A stretch of DNA of 64,000 nucleotides from RGIG1681 sp045594425. GTDB lineage: Bacteria; Bacillota; Clostridia; Christensenellales; UBA1242. Of the stretch, positions 8,915-17,513 are shown in pieces (positions within the stretch are counted from its first letter, which is position 1; each line of letters begins with the position of its first letter). The notes beneath the pieces were generated by a model that saw only the letters and a list, made by a program, of their open reading frames with translations, had not been told where the DNA came from and searched no databases. The position numbers and the translations under genes were made by a program. The stretch covers positions 1-64,000 of the forward strand of contig JAZNYK010000013.1 of the NCBI GenBank assembly GCA_045594425.1, given 5' to 3'.

Positions 8915-9673
8915 CTATTTAAATATGGCTTTTATTATATCTTGGAAACTTAGGTAATTGTCTATAAAGTTGTTTATTTGATTATAAACCAGTTTTCCAA
9001 AGAAAGATTCGCTTATGTAATTGGTTATGCCATCCATAAATGAAAGAGGGCTTAAAAGTTTGATAACTAAACAAACAATAATTAAAAGTAAGAAACATCT
9101 AAATAATCCATACATTGCACCAAGAACGGTGTCAACATGTTTTACAAAACCAACTTCTCTTAACTTTTTAACAAGTAACATTATAAGCCAAACAAACAAA
9201 TACAATATAAGCACAGATGTAACAAACGAGATAATTGTAACAAAGAATGATGAATATGTTTGAGATATAATATCTGCAAGCGTTCTAACTTCGTGAGCAG
9301 ATGAATGAAGTTCATCATAAAGTGTTGGTTTGTTTAAAAACCAGTTAAACATTCCACGTTCAATGCCAGATAGTTCACTTTGTTTAATGCTGTCTTTTAC
9401 AAATGAATAAAGTTCGGTTTTTGGAAGGTCTAAAAGGTTAACCCCAAAGTTTGCAGAAGCCTCTAAAAGTTTGTTTGTGTATGACTTTGAAATGGCTTTT
9501 CCAACCCCGCAAAGGTTATAAAACCAACCAATAGGCTTACATAAAAAGAAACTCAAAATGGCATTTATTGAAAATGAAAAGTTTGATAGCAGTGACGTCA
9601 TAAAACCTTTCTTTATGCCAATAATTAATAATATGGTGGCAATTAACACCAATCCAAGGTCTAACCAGTTCAT
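8915..9673 (-). CDS. CvpA-family membrane protein
   Basis: 252 residues with about five membrane spans. It starts NWLDLGLVLIATILLIIGIKKGFM, the typical opening of CvpA/colicin V production proteins (short first span, then a Lys-Gly-Phe turn). The C-terminal spans (VTIISFVTSVLILYLFVWLIMLLV and the MYGLFRC segment) also fit. Molecular role of the family is poorly defined. Single leftward gene next to the parS cluster. A second, much larger CvpA-like protein is encoded at 28332. Confidence 0.78.
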   Translation of the reverse strand: MNWLDLGLVLIATILLIIGIKKGFMTSLLSNFSFSINAILSFFLCKPIGWFYNLCGVGKAISKSYTNKLLEASANFGVNLLDLPKTELYSFVKDSIKQSELSGIERGMFNWFLNKPTLYDELHSSAHEVRTLADIISQTYSSFFVTIISFVTSVLILYLFVWLIMLLVKKLREVGFVKHVDTVLGAMYGLFRCFLLLIIVCLVIKLLSPLSFMDGITNYISESFFGKLVYNQINNFIDNYLSFQDIIKAIFK

Positions 9674-9796
9674 AAAACACTCCTTATAATAAACCTATTA
9701 TATTATATATTTTATAATTAGTCTAATTATATGACAAAATATTTATAAAATTTGGTTAAATTTTCCTAGAACGATAGACATAATTATTAAAAAGGA

Positions 9797-9825
9797 TTGA
9801 TAAAATATTGAATATTTGATACAAT
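9797..9825 (+). promoter_or_regulatory. ftsH promoter
   Basis: TTGATA (9797-9802), 17-bp spacer, TACAAT (9820-9825), 30 bp before the ftsH start codon. Confidence 0.65.
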
Positions 9826-9854
9826 AAATGAAGTATTAATATGGAGGCGTAGCG

Positions 9855-12110
9855 ATGAGCGAAATGGAAGATAAAAACCGAGAAGAACGCATAAAACAAC
9901 AAAAAAGCAGATTTGTTAGAAATATTATAATCTGTTTGTCATTGGTTCTTGTTTTTAGTTTGGTGTTCTGGTTGGTTTCTAAAAACGCAAGTGGCACAGA
10001 AATCTCTTATAACGAATTTCAAACTCAACTTGCAAATGGCAATATTAAAGAAATTGACATAAAACAATCTAAAATACAGATTTATTATGTTGACGGCGAA
10101 GCACACTGGATTTATAACAGAGAAAGCGCTGAAAACACAATTATCACAATTATAAATGATTTATACGAGCAACAGGAAGCGGGAACTTTTAAAGGAACCA
10201 TTCCAAAGGTTGTGTTTGGAACAACAACAACTATATCAATTATGAATATATTGTATCCAGTATTAATGATTGTGCTGGTTGCAATTATGTTAACAATGTT
10301 GCTTAAACGAGTTAAAGGCGAAAACAACAAATCATTTGAATTTGTTAAAAGCCGTGCAAGAATTTATCCAAGCAAAACAAAATTTTCAGATGTTGCCGGT
10401 GAAGATGAAGAAAAAGCCGAACTTGAAGATATTGTAGACTTTTTAAAGAACCCTAAAAAATATATTGATTTAGGTGCAAAGATTCCTAAAGGTGTGTTGC
10501 TTGTGGGCCCTCCTGGAACCGGTAAAACATTACTCGCAAGAGCAGTTGCTGGCGAAGCAGGTGTTCCATTCTTCACAATAAGTGGTTCAGACTTTATGGA
10601 ACTTTTTGTAGGCGTTGGTGCTTCAAGAGTTCGTGATTTGTTTGAACAAGCAAAAAAAGCAAAACCTTGCATTATATTCATTGACGAAATTGACGCAGTT
10701 GGAAGACAACGTGGTGCCGGTCTTGGTGGTGGAAATGATGAAAGAGAACAAACTTTAAACCAACTTTTAGTTCAAATGGACGGATTTGAAGATAATGAAG
10801 GAATCATTGTTATGGCGGCAACAAACCGTGTTGACATACTTGACCCAGCACTTCTTCGTCCAGGAAGATTTGACAGACGTGTTAACATTAGTGTTCCTGA
10901 TGTTAAAGGAAGAGAGGAAATCTTGAAGGTTCATTCAAGAAACAAACCTCTTGAAAAAGATGTAGACCTTAAAACAATTGCGAGAATTACTGCGGGTTTC
11001 ACAGGTGCTGAAATTGAAAACCTTTTAAACGAAGCAGCAATTTTGACAGCAAAAGAAAACAGAACTCAAATTACTACAGAAGATATTCAAAAATCCATGA
11101 TGAAAGTGACACTTGGTCCACAAAAGAAGAGCCGTGTTATTGATGAACATGACAAAAAGAACACCGCTATTCATGAATCTGGTCACGCAATCATAAACAA
11201 ACTTGCAAAAATTAAATCACCAGTTCAAGAAGTTTCAATTATCCCACGTGGTGGTGCTGGTGGTTACACACTTTCTGCTGATGACGACAGAGTGTTCTAT
11301 TACAGAGAAAGATTGCTTTGCAGAATTCAAGTTTTGCTTGGTGGTATCACAGCAGAAAAACTATTTGTTGGCGATATTTCAACGGGTGCATCAAGTGACC
11401 TTAAACGTGCAACAGAAATTGCTAGACGCATGGTTACTGAATGGGGCATGAGCAGTGAAATCGGAATGGTTTATTGCGGAAATGATGATGCCGTGTTTAT
11501 TGGCAAAAATTATCAAGAAAGAATGTCTTATAGTGAAAACCAAGCAGCAATTATTGATGCCGAAGTTAAAAAGATTATTGAAATGTGTCAAAAAGAAACT
11601 GAAAAAATCTTGAAATCAAACAAAGATAAACTTATGACAATGGCAGATGTTCTTTTAGAAAAAGAAACAATCTATGCTGAAGAAGTTGACCTTATTATCC
11701 AAGGCAAATCAAAAGAAGATATACTTCAATACATTGATAATAAAGATAAGAAACAAACAACTGAAGAAAAAGTTTCAGATGAAACAAATTCAGAAAAAAC
11801 AGAAGAAAAAACTGCAAAAAATGAGGATAAATCATTAAAATCAGTTGATGATTTATTAAAAGAAGCAGAAAATAGAGAAAAGGCGTTAAAAACAAGCGCT
11901 GAAGAATCTCAAAAAACAGAGGCTAAAGTTGAAGATAAAGAGGGTGCAACACCAGAAGTTAAGTCTGAAGGTGTCACTCAAGAAAAGCCAAAAAAAGTGG
12001 CAAGAAAAACCACAACAAAAACTTCTTCAACAGCCAAAAAGACAGTGTCAAAAACACAGTCTAAACCAAAAGAAACAAAAACAGAAAATAACGACAAAAT
12101 AGAGGAATAA
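9855..12110 (+). CDS. ftsH: ATP-dependent zinc metalloprotease FtsH
   Basis: 751 residues. N-terminal membrane span (~23-45), extracytoplasmic domain, second span (~128-148), AAA+ ATPase with GPPGTGKT (~residue 217) and Walker B IIFIDEIDAVGRQR, and a protease domain with HESGH (~440). It degrades misfolded and regulatory membrane proteins. The usual core ends near residue 635; an extra ~115-residue tail rich in Glu, Lys and Thr follows, ending in a basic stretch of Thr/Lys/Ser repeats. GGAGGCG precedes the ATG. One base separates its stop from the next gene. Confidence 0.97.
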   Translation: MSEMEDKNREERIKQQKSRFVRNIIICLSLVLVFSLVFWLVSKNASGTEISYNEFQTQLANGNIKEIDIKQSKIQIYYVDGEAHWIYNRESAENTIITIINDLYEQQEAGTFKGTIPKVVFGTTTTISIMNILYPVLMIVLVAIMLTMLLKRVKGENNKSFEFVKSRARIYPSKTKFSDVAGEDEEKAELEDIVDFLKNPKKYIDLGAKIPKGVLLVGPPGTGKTLLARAVAGEAGVPFFTISGSDFMELFVGVGASRVRDLFEQAKKAKPCIIFIDEIDAVGRQRGAGLGGGNDEREQTLNQLLVQMDGFEDNEGIIVMAATNRVDILDPALLRPGRFDRRVNISVPDVKGREEILKVHSRNKPLEKDVDLKTIARITAGFTGAEIENLLNEAAILTAKENRTQITTEDIQKSMMKVTLGPQKKSRVIDEHDKKNTAIHESGHAIINKLAKIKSPVQEVSIIPRGGAGGYTLSADDDRVFYYRERLLCRIQVLLGGITAEKLFVGDISTGASSDLKRATEIARRMVTEWGMSSEIGMVYCGNDDAVFIGKNYQERMSYSENQAAIIDAEVKKIIEMCQKETEKILKSNKDKLMTMADVLLEKETIYAEEVDLIIQGKSKEDILQYIDNKDKKQTTEEKVSDETNSEKTEEKTAKNEDKSLKSVDDLLKEAENREKALKTSAEESQKTEAKVEDKEGATPEVKSEGVTQEKPKKVARKTTTKTSSTAKKTVSKTQSKPKETKTENNDKIEE

Positions 12111-12111
12111 T

Positions 12112-12690
12112 ATGAAAAAAATATTTTCTATTATTTCAGCGGTTATTTGTGGACTTGTTATTGTGTTTATTTCAACATTAAGTTTCATAAAAACAAATGT
12201 TGCAATCATTCAAAATAACCCAGTATCAATTTACGTGTTTAATGAGTCTACAACTGCAACCAAAGCAAATGGTTACACAAAAGACAACGCTGAATTTAAT
12301 GAAATTTTAAAGAAATTAAAAAAGGTTTCGTCAGTATCAATTTTTACAAGGCTTGTAAATCAAACTGACGCATCTCCAAAAGTTGAACAAGATTTGAATG
12401 GAACTTTTACATCTTATTCAACCGACATCAAACAAGAAAACATTGTTATCGAACTTGTTTATGACAAGCAACAAGACATTGTTGTTTATGTTGGTGAAGA
12501 TACAAGGGTAATTTCATATTTTTGTTTATCTTATGTTATTCCAACAAACAATAAATTTGCTGATGTTGTTATTTATTATGCAACAACAAACAGTGATGAT
12601 AGCAAAAACGAATCATATGCTTCTTGTGACCCTTTGTTTATCAAAGGCAAAGCAGGAAAGTTTCAAAAATTTGTCGATAAACTTGTTTAA
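12112..12690 (+). CDS. Unknown membrane-anchored exported protein downstream of ftsH
   Basis: 192 residues. Not recognised. One N-terminal span (IFSIISAVICGLVIVFISTLSF, uncleaved or signal-like) is followed by a ~160-residue extracytoplasmic domain. The start codon is one base after the ftsH stop and its AGAGGAA ribosome site lies inside the ftsH 3' end, so the two are co-translated. A role with the membrane protease is possible from position only. Confidence 0.7.
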   Translation: MKKIFSIISAVICGLVIVFISTLSFIKTNVAIIQNNPVSIYVFNESTTATKANGYTKDNAEFNEILKKLKKVSSVSIFTRLVNQTDASPKVEQDLNGTFTSYSTDIKQENIVIELVYDKQQDIVVYVGEDTRVISYFCLSYVIPTNNKFADVVIYYATTNSDDSKNESYASCDPLFIKGKAGKFQKFVDKLV

Positions 12691-12716
12691 AAGACTGCCA
12701 AATGGCGGTCTTTTTT
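12691..12716 (+). terminator. ftsH operon terminator
   Basis: AAGACTGCCA/TGGCGGTCTT with an AA loop, then six T. Confidence 0.88.
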
Positions 12717-12783
12717 CTATTAAAAAATTAAAAATATTTAAGAAAAATCAAAATAAATTGATATAAAAACAAAATTTTATAAA

Positions 12784-12812
12784 CATAAACACTGAAATTA
12801 TCAGGGTTTATG
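12784..12812. repeat. Palindrome copy 2 (CTGA-AATTA-TCAG core)
   Basis: CATAAAC-A-CTGA-AATTA-TCAG-G-GTTTATG, a 29-bp inverted repeat with the same arm order and spacing as 8558-8586. It lies in a 200-bp gap between a terminator and the gene at 12918. No T tract follows, so it is not an obvious terminator. Confidence 0.6.
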
Positions 12813-12917
12813 TGATGTGGTAAGGAATATTTTTATAACTATCTTGAAATTTAAGAACAGTTGGTGTATAATGGTATTAGTAAAACAATGTGAATGCCTT
12901 TTGGCAGAAGGAGTTTT

Positions 12918-13745
12918 ATGGGAATTTTTAATAAAAACAAAAAACAAGATGCAGCAGCCCCGCCCAAAGAAGAAAACAGTGAAGAGTTGCGATTTGAAAA
13001 TATTATAAAGAAATATCAGATAAATCAAGTGTTAGAATTTCAAAGTGATTATTTGCAAAGAAATCGTGAAACACAATATGATTATTTTGGATATTATATG
13101 GATGAGTCAGAAACACCATATTTTGAATCTACAGACAAACAATATATAATGGACTGTTTGGTGGGTGCAACAATCATACCATACACACCAGACCTTTTAG
13201 AGCATTGTGTTAAACATTTAACAATAGATGCGTTAAAAAACGAAAGAAAAAATCTTGCTGGTTTTAAAAGAAAATGCGAACAGATTGCCAGCGCAGTTAC
13301 AATTATTCCTAAAAAAGAGTGGGATAGGGCAATTGACAATGCTGTGAAGTTTGTGTCAATGCCACATCATTTAAAGCCAGAACAAGTTAGCAAACTTGTA
13401 AACAATTTAACAATGGAACAACTTGAAGGGTTAGACTGGAATGAATTTGGAAAACAAGCAAAACAATTTTTGCCACCATCATACAACAAACGCCCTGCAA
13501 ATGTTGATATTCATTTAGGCAAAGATAATGTGCCAAGAGCGTCAGTTTCATTTATGTCTACAACAACACCAAGTGTTAGAACATTAAAAATTAGAAAAGG
13601 TGATATTTCAGTTTTTGTGAATGATTCAAGTGTTGGTGTTTACAATGAAGAACTGGCAAAAGTTTGGCGTGAATTCTGCGCAGAACAATTGCAACAATAT
13701 GCAAATGCTCAAGAACAAAAAAGTGTTAGATATTATTATGACTAA
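12918..13745 (+). CDS. Unknown cytoplasmic protein
   Basis: 275 residues, no signal peptide or membrane span, family not recognised. Lys/Glu-rich start, a middle segment with several Cys (YIMDCLVGATIIPYTPDLLEHCVKHL, FKRKCEQIASAV) and a beta-rich C-terminal part. I start at 12918 because AGAAGGAG sits 5-12 bases before that ATG; the frame is open 8 codons further upstream. Single gene with its own terminator. Confidence 0.65.
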   Translation: MGIFNKNKKQDAAAPPKEENSEELRFENIIKKYQINQVLEFQSDYLQRNRETQYDYFGYYMDESETPYFESTDKQYIMDCLVGATIIPYTPDLLEHCVKHLTIDALKNERKNLAGFKRKCEQIASAVTIIPKKEWDRAIDNAVKFVSMPHHLKPEQVSKLVNNLTMEQLEGLDWNEFGKQAKQFLPPSYNKRPANVDIHLGKDNVPRASVSFMSTTTPSVRTLKIRKGDISVFVNDSSVGVYNEELAKVWREFCAEQLQQYANAQEQKSVRYYYD

Positions 13746-13774
13746 AAAAGACCGCCCAAAAAGGTGGTCTTTTA
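13745..13774 (+). terminator. Terminator after the unknown gene at 12918
   Basis: AAAAGACCGCC/GGTGGTCTTTT stem with loop CAAAAA. Confidence 0.8.
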
Positions 13775-13853
13775 ATTTTTTATTTTCTGCAAAATTTAAG
13801 ATAAAAATGTATAAAATTTAACCTGTGTGGTGATTTTATACATTTTTTATTAA

Positions 13854-14951
13854 TTAAACATTAAATTTAAAAAGAATAACATCGCCGTCTTGAACAACAT
13901 ATTCCTTGCCTTCGCTTCTAACTTTTCCTGCTTCTTTGGCAGCGTTATAAGAACCATAGTTTATCAAATTTTCATAAGACACAACATCTGCTCTAATAAA
14001 GCCTTTTTCAAAGTCTGTGTGAATTTTTCCTGCAGCGCCAGGTGCTTTTGTTCCTTTGATAATGGTCCATGCTCTAACTTCTTTTTCGCCGGCGGTGAGA
14101 TATGATATTTCACCAAGTGTTTCATAACCAAGTTTAATGATTCTTTCAAGACCGCTTGCTTCTAGCCCAAGGTCTTCAAGGAACATTTGCTTTTCATCAT
14201 CTTCAAGTTCTGAAAGTTCTTGTTCAATTTTTGCACAAACAACCAAAACGTTAGAGTTTTCGATTTTTGCAAACTCTTTAACTTTTTGAACAAACTCGAG
14301 TTCGTCTTCTGACTTTGCTATATCTGATTCAGCAATATTGCAAGCATAAATAACAGGTTTTGTTGTAAGCAAAAAATAACCGTTTGCAAGTTTGCGTTCG
14401 TCTTCAGTTTCAAGAGCAAGTCGTGCTGGTTTGCCGTCATTTAAATATTCACTCATCTTTTTTAAAAGAACAAGTTCAGCGGCTGCATCTTTGTTGCCTT
14501 GTTTTGCCATTTTTTCAGTTTTTTCAAGTTTTGTTTTTATTGTGTCAAGGTCAGCAAGTGCAAGTTCTGTGTTGATAGTTTCAATATCTCTTATTGGGTC
14601 AACACCACCATCAACGTGTGTGATGTTTGAATCTGAAAAACATCTAACAACGTGAACAATTGCATCACATTCACGAATAGCACCCAAGAATTTGTTTCCT
14701 AAACCTTCGCCACGAGATGCACCTTTAACAAGACCTGCAATATCAACAAATTTTAAAACAGCAGGTGTGATTTTTTTTGTGTTATACATTTTTCCAAGAA
14801 CTTCCAAACGTTCGTCTGGCACGGGAACAATGCCCACATTTGGTTCGATTGTGCAGAAAGGATAGTTCGCAACTTCGGCACCAACTTTTGTGATTGCATT
14901 AAATAATGTGCTTTTTCCTACGTTAGGAAGACCTACAACTCCAAGTTCCAT
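13854..14951 (-). CDS. ychF: Ribosome-binding ATPase YchF (OLA1 family)
   Basis: 365 residues, the normal family length. G1 GLPNVGKST at 6-14, G3 DIAGLVKGASRGEGLG, the family's relaxed G4 (NIAE in place of NKxD, which shifts specificity to ATP), and a C-terminal TGS domain (AWTIIKGTKAPGAAGKIHTDFEKGFIRADV). Cytoplasmic, ribosome-associated, linked to stress and translation control. Single leftward gene. Confidence 0.96.
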   Translation of the reverse strand: MELGVVGLPNVGKSTLFNAITKVGAEVANYPFCTIEPNVGIVPVPDERLEVLGKMYNTKKITPAVLKFVDIAGLVKGASRGEGLGNKFLGAIRECDAIVHVVRCFSDSNITHVDGGVDPIRDIETINTELALADLDTIKTKLEKTEKMAKQGNKDAAAELVLLKKMSEYLNDGKPARLALETEDERKLANGYFLLTTKPVIYACNIAESDIAKSEDELEFVQKVKEFAKIENSNVLVVCAKIEQELSELEDDEKQMFLEDLGLEASGLERIIKLGYETLGEISYLTAGEKEVRAWTIIKGTKAPGAAGKIHTDFEKGFIRADVVSYENLINYGSYNAAKEAGKVRSEGKEYVVQDGDVILFKFNV

Positions 14952-15025
14952 AAATAATCTCCTTTTAACAAAATCAATTATACAATAAACAACAAAAAAA
15001 ATAAAGTATTAATCATATATTTTAG

Positions 15026-15054
15026 TTGTGAGGTGCATAAGTTTGCTATATAAT
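15026..15054 (+). promoter_or_regulatory. uppP promoter
   Basis: TTGTGA (15026-15031), 17-bp spacer, TATAAT (15049-15054). Confidence 0.6.
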
Positions 15055-15101
15055 AATGATGTTAAAAATAAAAATTAAATAATAAAAAAAGGAAATAAAT
15101 T

Positions 15102-15893
15102 ATGAGTTTTTGGGTTTTGTGTTTGCTTTGCGTTGTTCAGGGCTTAACCGAATTTTTGCCAGTTTCAAGCAGTGGACATTTGCTGTTTGTGGAACAACTT
15201 TTTGGCATTCAGGGTGACCTTATGATGCTTAACTTGTTCTTGCACGTTGCAACACTTTGTGCTGTGGTGTTTGTTTATAGAAAAATTATTTGGCAAATTT
15301 TAAAGAAACCATTTCAACCATTAACATACAAATTGCTGCTTTCAACGGTTATAACAGTTGTTCTTGCATTCACATACGAAATTTTGGAACTTGACAGATT
15401 TGGATTTAAGTTTTATGGTTTTTGTTTTTTGATTACGTCAATTTTGCTTTTTGTTACGTTTATGTTCCAAAAAAAGAGTGCAGTTGTTCCATCACAAGAT
15501 ATTTCTGTAAAAAGTGCAGTTGTGTCTGGCTTGGTTCAAGGGCTTGCAGTTTTTCCTGGAATTTCTAGGTCGGGCAGCACAATATCTTCACTTATTCTTT
15601 GTGGAAATGATGAAAACAAGGCGGCAGAATATAGTTTCTTGTTAAGCATACCAGTTATTCTTGGTGGATTTGTTTTAGAACTTTTTAAACTTATAAAAGA
15701 TGGTGGTGCAGGCAATGCATTTGCTAGCGTTGGAGCATGGGAATGTGTGTTTGCTTTTATTCTTACATTTTTGGTTGCAATTGCATCACTAAAAATAACT
15801 CTCAAACTTTTAAAGAATAACAAATTTATTTACTTTTCAATTTATTTGTTTGCACTTGGTTTGTTTGTTGTTGGATATAACTTTATTTTTTAA
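15102..15893 (+). CDS. uppP: Undecaprenyl-diphosphatase UppP (BacA)
   Basis: 263 residues, about seven membrane spans. Both family signatures are present: LTEFLPVSSSGHL near residue 15-27 and PGISRSGSTISS near residue 150-161. Dephosphorylates undecaprenyl diphosphate, recycling the lipid carrier for peptidoglycan and the surface glycans encoded elsewhere in this window; can give bacitracin resistance. AAAAAGGAAA ribosome site, own promoter and terminator. Confidence 0.96.
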   Translation: MSFWVLCLLCVVQGLTEFLPVSSSGHLLFVEQLFGIQGDLMMLNLFLHVATLCAVVFVYRKIIWQILKKPFQPLTYKLLLSTVITVVLAFTYEILELDRFGFKFYGFCFLITSILLFVTFMFQKKSAVVPSQDISVKSAVVSGLVQGLAVFPGISRSGSTISSLILCGNDENKAAEYSFLLSIPVILGGFVLELFKLIKDGGAGNAFASVGAWECVFAFILTFLVAIASLKITLKLLKNNKFIYFSIYLFALGLFVVGYNFIF

Positions 15894-15916
15894 AAGACGT
15901 GATTCACGTCTTTTTT
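15892..15916 (+). terminator. uppP terminator
   Basis: GACGTG-ATT-CACGTC hairpin followed by six T. Confidence 0.88.
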
Positions 15917-15926
15917 GTTTTAAATA

Positions 15927-15958
15927 AAAAAAGACACAATTTTTTATTGTGTCTTTTT
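15927..15958 (-). terminator. Terminator of the M18 aminopeptidase gene
   Basis: AAGACACAAT/ATTGTGTCTT stem with T5 loop. The leftward gene ends four bases away at 15962. Separate from the adjacent uppP terminator. Confidence 0.85.
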
Positions 15959-15961
15959 GAG

Positions 15962-17374
15962 TTATCTGTTGTATTTAAAGAAAGTTAAAAATGCTTGATA
16001 GTTGCTGTAAAGGTCTGCTTTTGAAATAACTTCATAAGGTGCGTGCATTGAAAGAACAGGAACACCAATATCAACAGTGTCAATATTGAGGTTTGCTATA
16101 TATTTTGCAACGGTTCCGCCACCGCCAATGTCAACCTTGCCAAGTTCTGCCATTTGCCAAACAACGTTTGCTTCAGCAAAGGCTTTTCTGATTTCTCCAA
16201 CAAATTCAGCAGATGCATCACTAGAAGAACTTTTTCCACCAGCACCAGTAAATTTGTTCATGCAAGTTCCGCAAGAAACAATCGCTGCGTTCATTTTTTC
16301 ATAAACAGATGCAAAACTTGGGTCGAACGCTGCTGTTACATCGGCAGACAAACATCTAGAGGCGTTTCTAACTTTTCTGAAGTTTGCACCCATTGCATCA
16401 GAAATTTCTTCCATGATGTCATAATAAATTTTGCATTTCATGCCAGTTGTGCCTTCACTTCCAATTTCTTCTTTGTCAACAAGAAGAGCCATAACTGTGT
16501 GGTCGGTGTCGGTGTCAAGGATTGCCGTTAAAGCAGGGTATGCGCAAACTCTGTCGTCATGACCATAGGCACCAATAAGTGAACGGTCAAGACCAACATC
16601 TCTTGCAGGGAATGCAGGAACAACACAAAGTTCACTGCTTATGAAATCTTCTTCACACATACCATATTTTTGATTTAAAATTGAAAGAATATTAAGTTTG
16701 ATTTTTTCTTTAACTTTTTTATCATCAAAAGGAAGTCCACCCATTAAAACGTTGAGTTGTTCGGCTTCAATTAAATTGTTTGCTTGCTTTGGTCCACGGT
16801 CTAAATGTGGAAGAAGGTCGTTGATGCAGAAGACTGGGTCAGTTGGGTCTTCACCAACCTTGATGTCAACTTGTTTGCCATCTTTTAAAACAACTGTTCC
16901 GTGAAGTGCAAGCGGAATTGCTGTCCATTGATATTTTTTGATACCGCCATAATAATGGGTTTTCATGAAACACATTCCAGAGTCTTCATACATCGGAACT
17001 TGTTTAAGGTCAATGCGTGGAGCGTCAATATGAGAAGCAATAAGTCTAATGCCATTTTCTTCTAGGTTTTTTGTTCCAACCTTAAAAAGAACAATACTCT
17101 TTTTTCGGTTAATAAAATACTTTTTATCACCGGCTTTTAGAGCATCACCCAAATGATATTCAGTGAATCCTTTTTGTTTAACAAGGTCGAGTGTGATTTG
17201 CACGGATTCTCTTTCGGTTTTGCCAGCATCCAAAAATTGTTTATAGCCTTCAGCATAATCAAACATTGCTTTTCGTGTGGCAGAATCAGCCTCTTCAAAA
17301 TAGTTTTTCTTTTTATAAAAAAGTTCTTCTTGCTTTTGTTCACCAAGAGTTTTTTCTTCATTCAAATTTTCCAT
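15962..17374 (-). CDS. M18-family zinc aminopeptidase
   Basis: 470 residues. Metal ligands and catalytic segments are visible: ASHIDAPRID (first His), GHDDRV, DKEEIGSEG (catalytic Glu-Glu), and the final His in SMHAPYEV. Family M18 enzymes are dodecameric cytosolic peptidases that prefer acidic or neutral N-terminal residues. I start at the ATG at 17374, five bases after AAGGGG; a GTG two codons upstream overlaps that ribosome site. Single leftward gene. Confidence 0.93.
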   Translation of the reverse strand: MENLNEEKTLGEQKQEELFYKKKNYFEEADSATRKAMFDYAEGYKQFLDAGKTERESVQITLDLVKQKGFTEYHLGDALKAGDKKYFINRKKSIVLFKVGTKNLEENGIRLIASHIDAPRIDLKQVPMYEDSGMCFMKTHYYGGIKKYQWTAIPLALHGTVVLKDGKQVDIKVGEDPTDPVFCINDLLPHLDRGPKQANNLIEAEQLNVLMGGLPFDDKKVKEKIKLNILSILNQKYGMCEEDFISSELCVVPAFPARDVGLDRSLIGAYGHDDRVCAYPALTAILDTDTDHTVMALLVDKEEIGSEGTTGMKCKIYYDIMEEISDAMGANFRKVRNASRCLSADVTAAFDPSFASVYEKMNAAIVSCGTCMNKFTGAGGKSSSSDASAEFVGEIRKAFAEANVVWQMAELGKVDIGGGGTVAKYIANLNIDTVDIGVPVLSMHAPYEVISKADLYSNYQAFLTFFKYNR

Positions 17375-17458
17375 AAACACCCCTTAAATTTTTATTACTC
17401 TTTAATTTTACAAACCAAGCAAAACATTGTCAATGGCAAATGTTACAAAGTTTTAAGT

Positions 17459-17487
17459 TTGACAAAGTTTCAAATAAAACTTATAAT
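17459..17487 (+). promoter_or_regulatory. Consensus promoter of the G-tract membrane protein gene
   Basis: TTGACA (17459-17464), 17-bp spacer, TATAAT (17482-17487): a perfect sigma-A match 26 bp before the ATG at 17514. Confidence 0.8.
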
Positions 17488-17513
17488 GAATTTATTAAAA
17501 ATTTGGAGTTATT

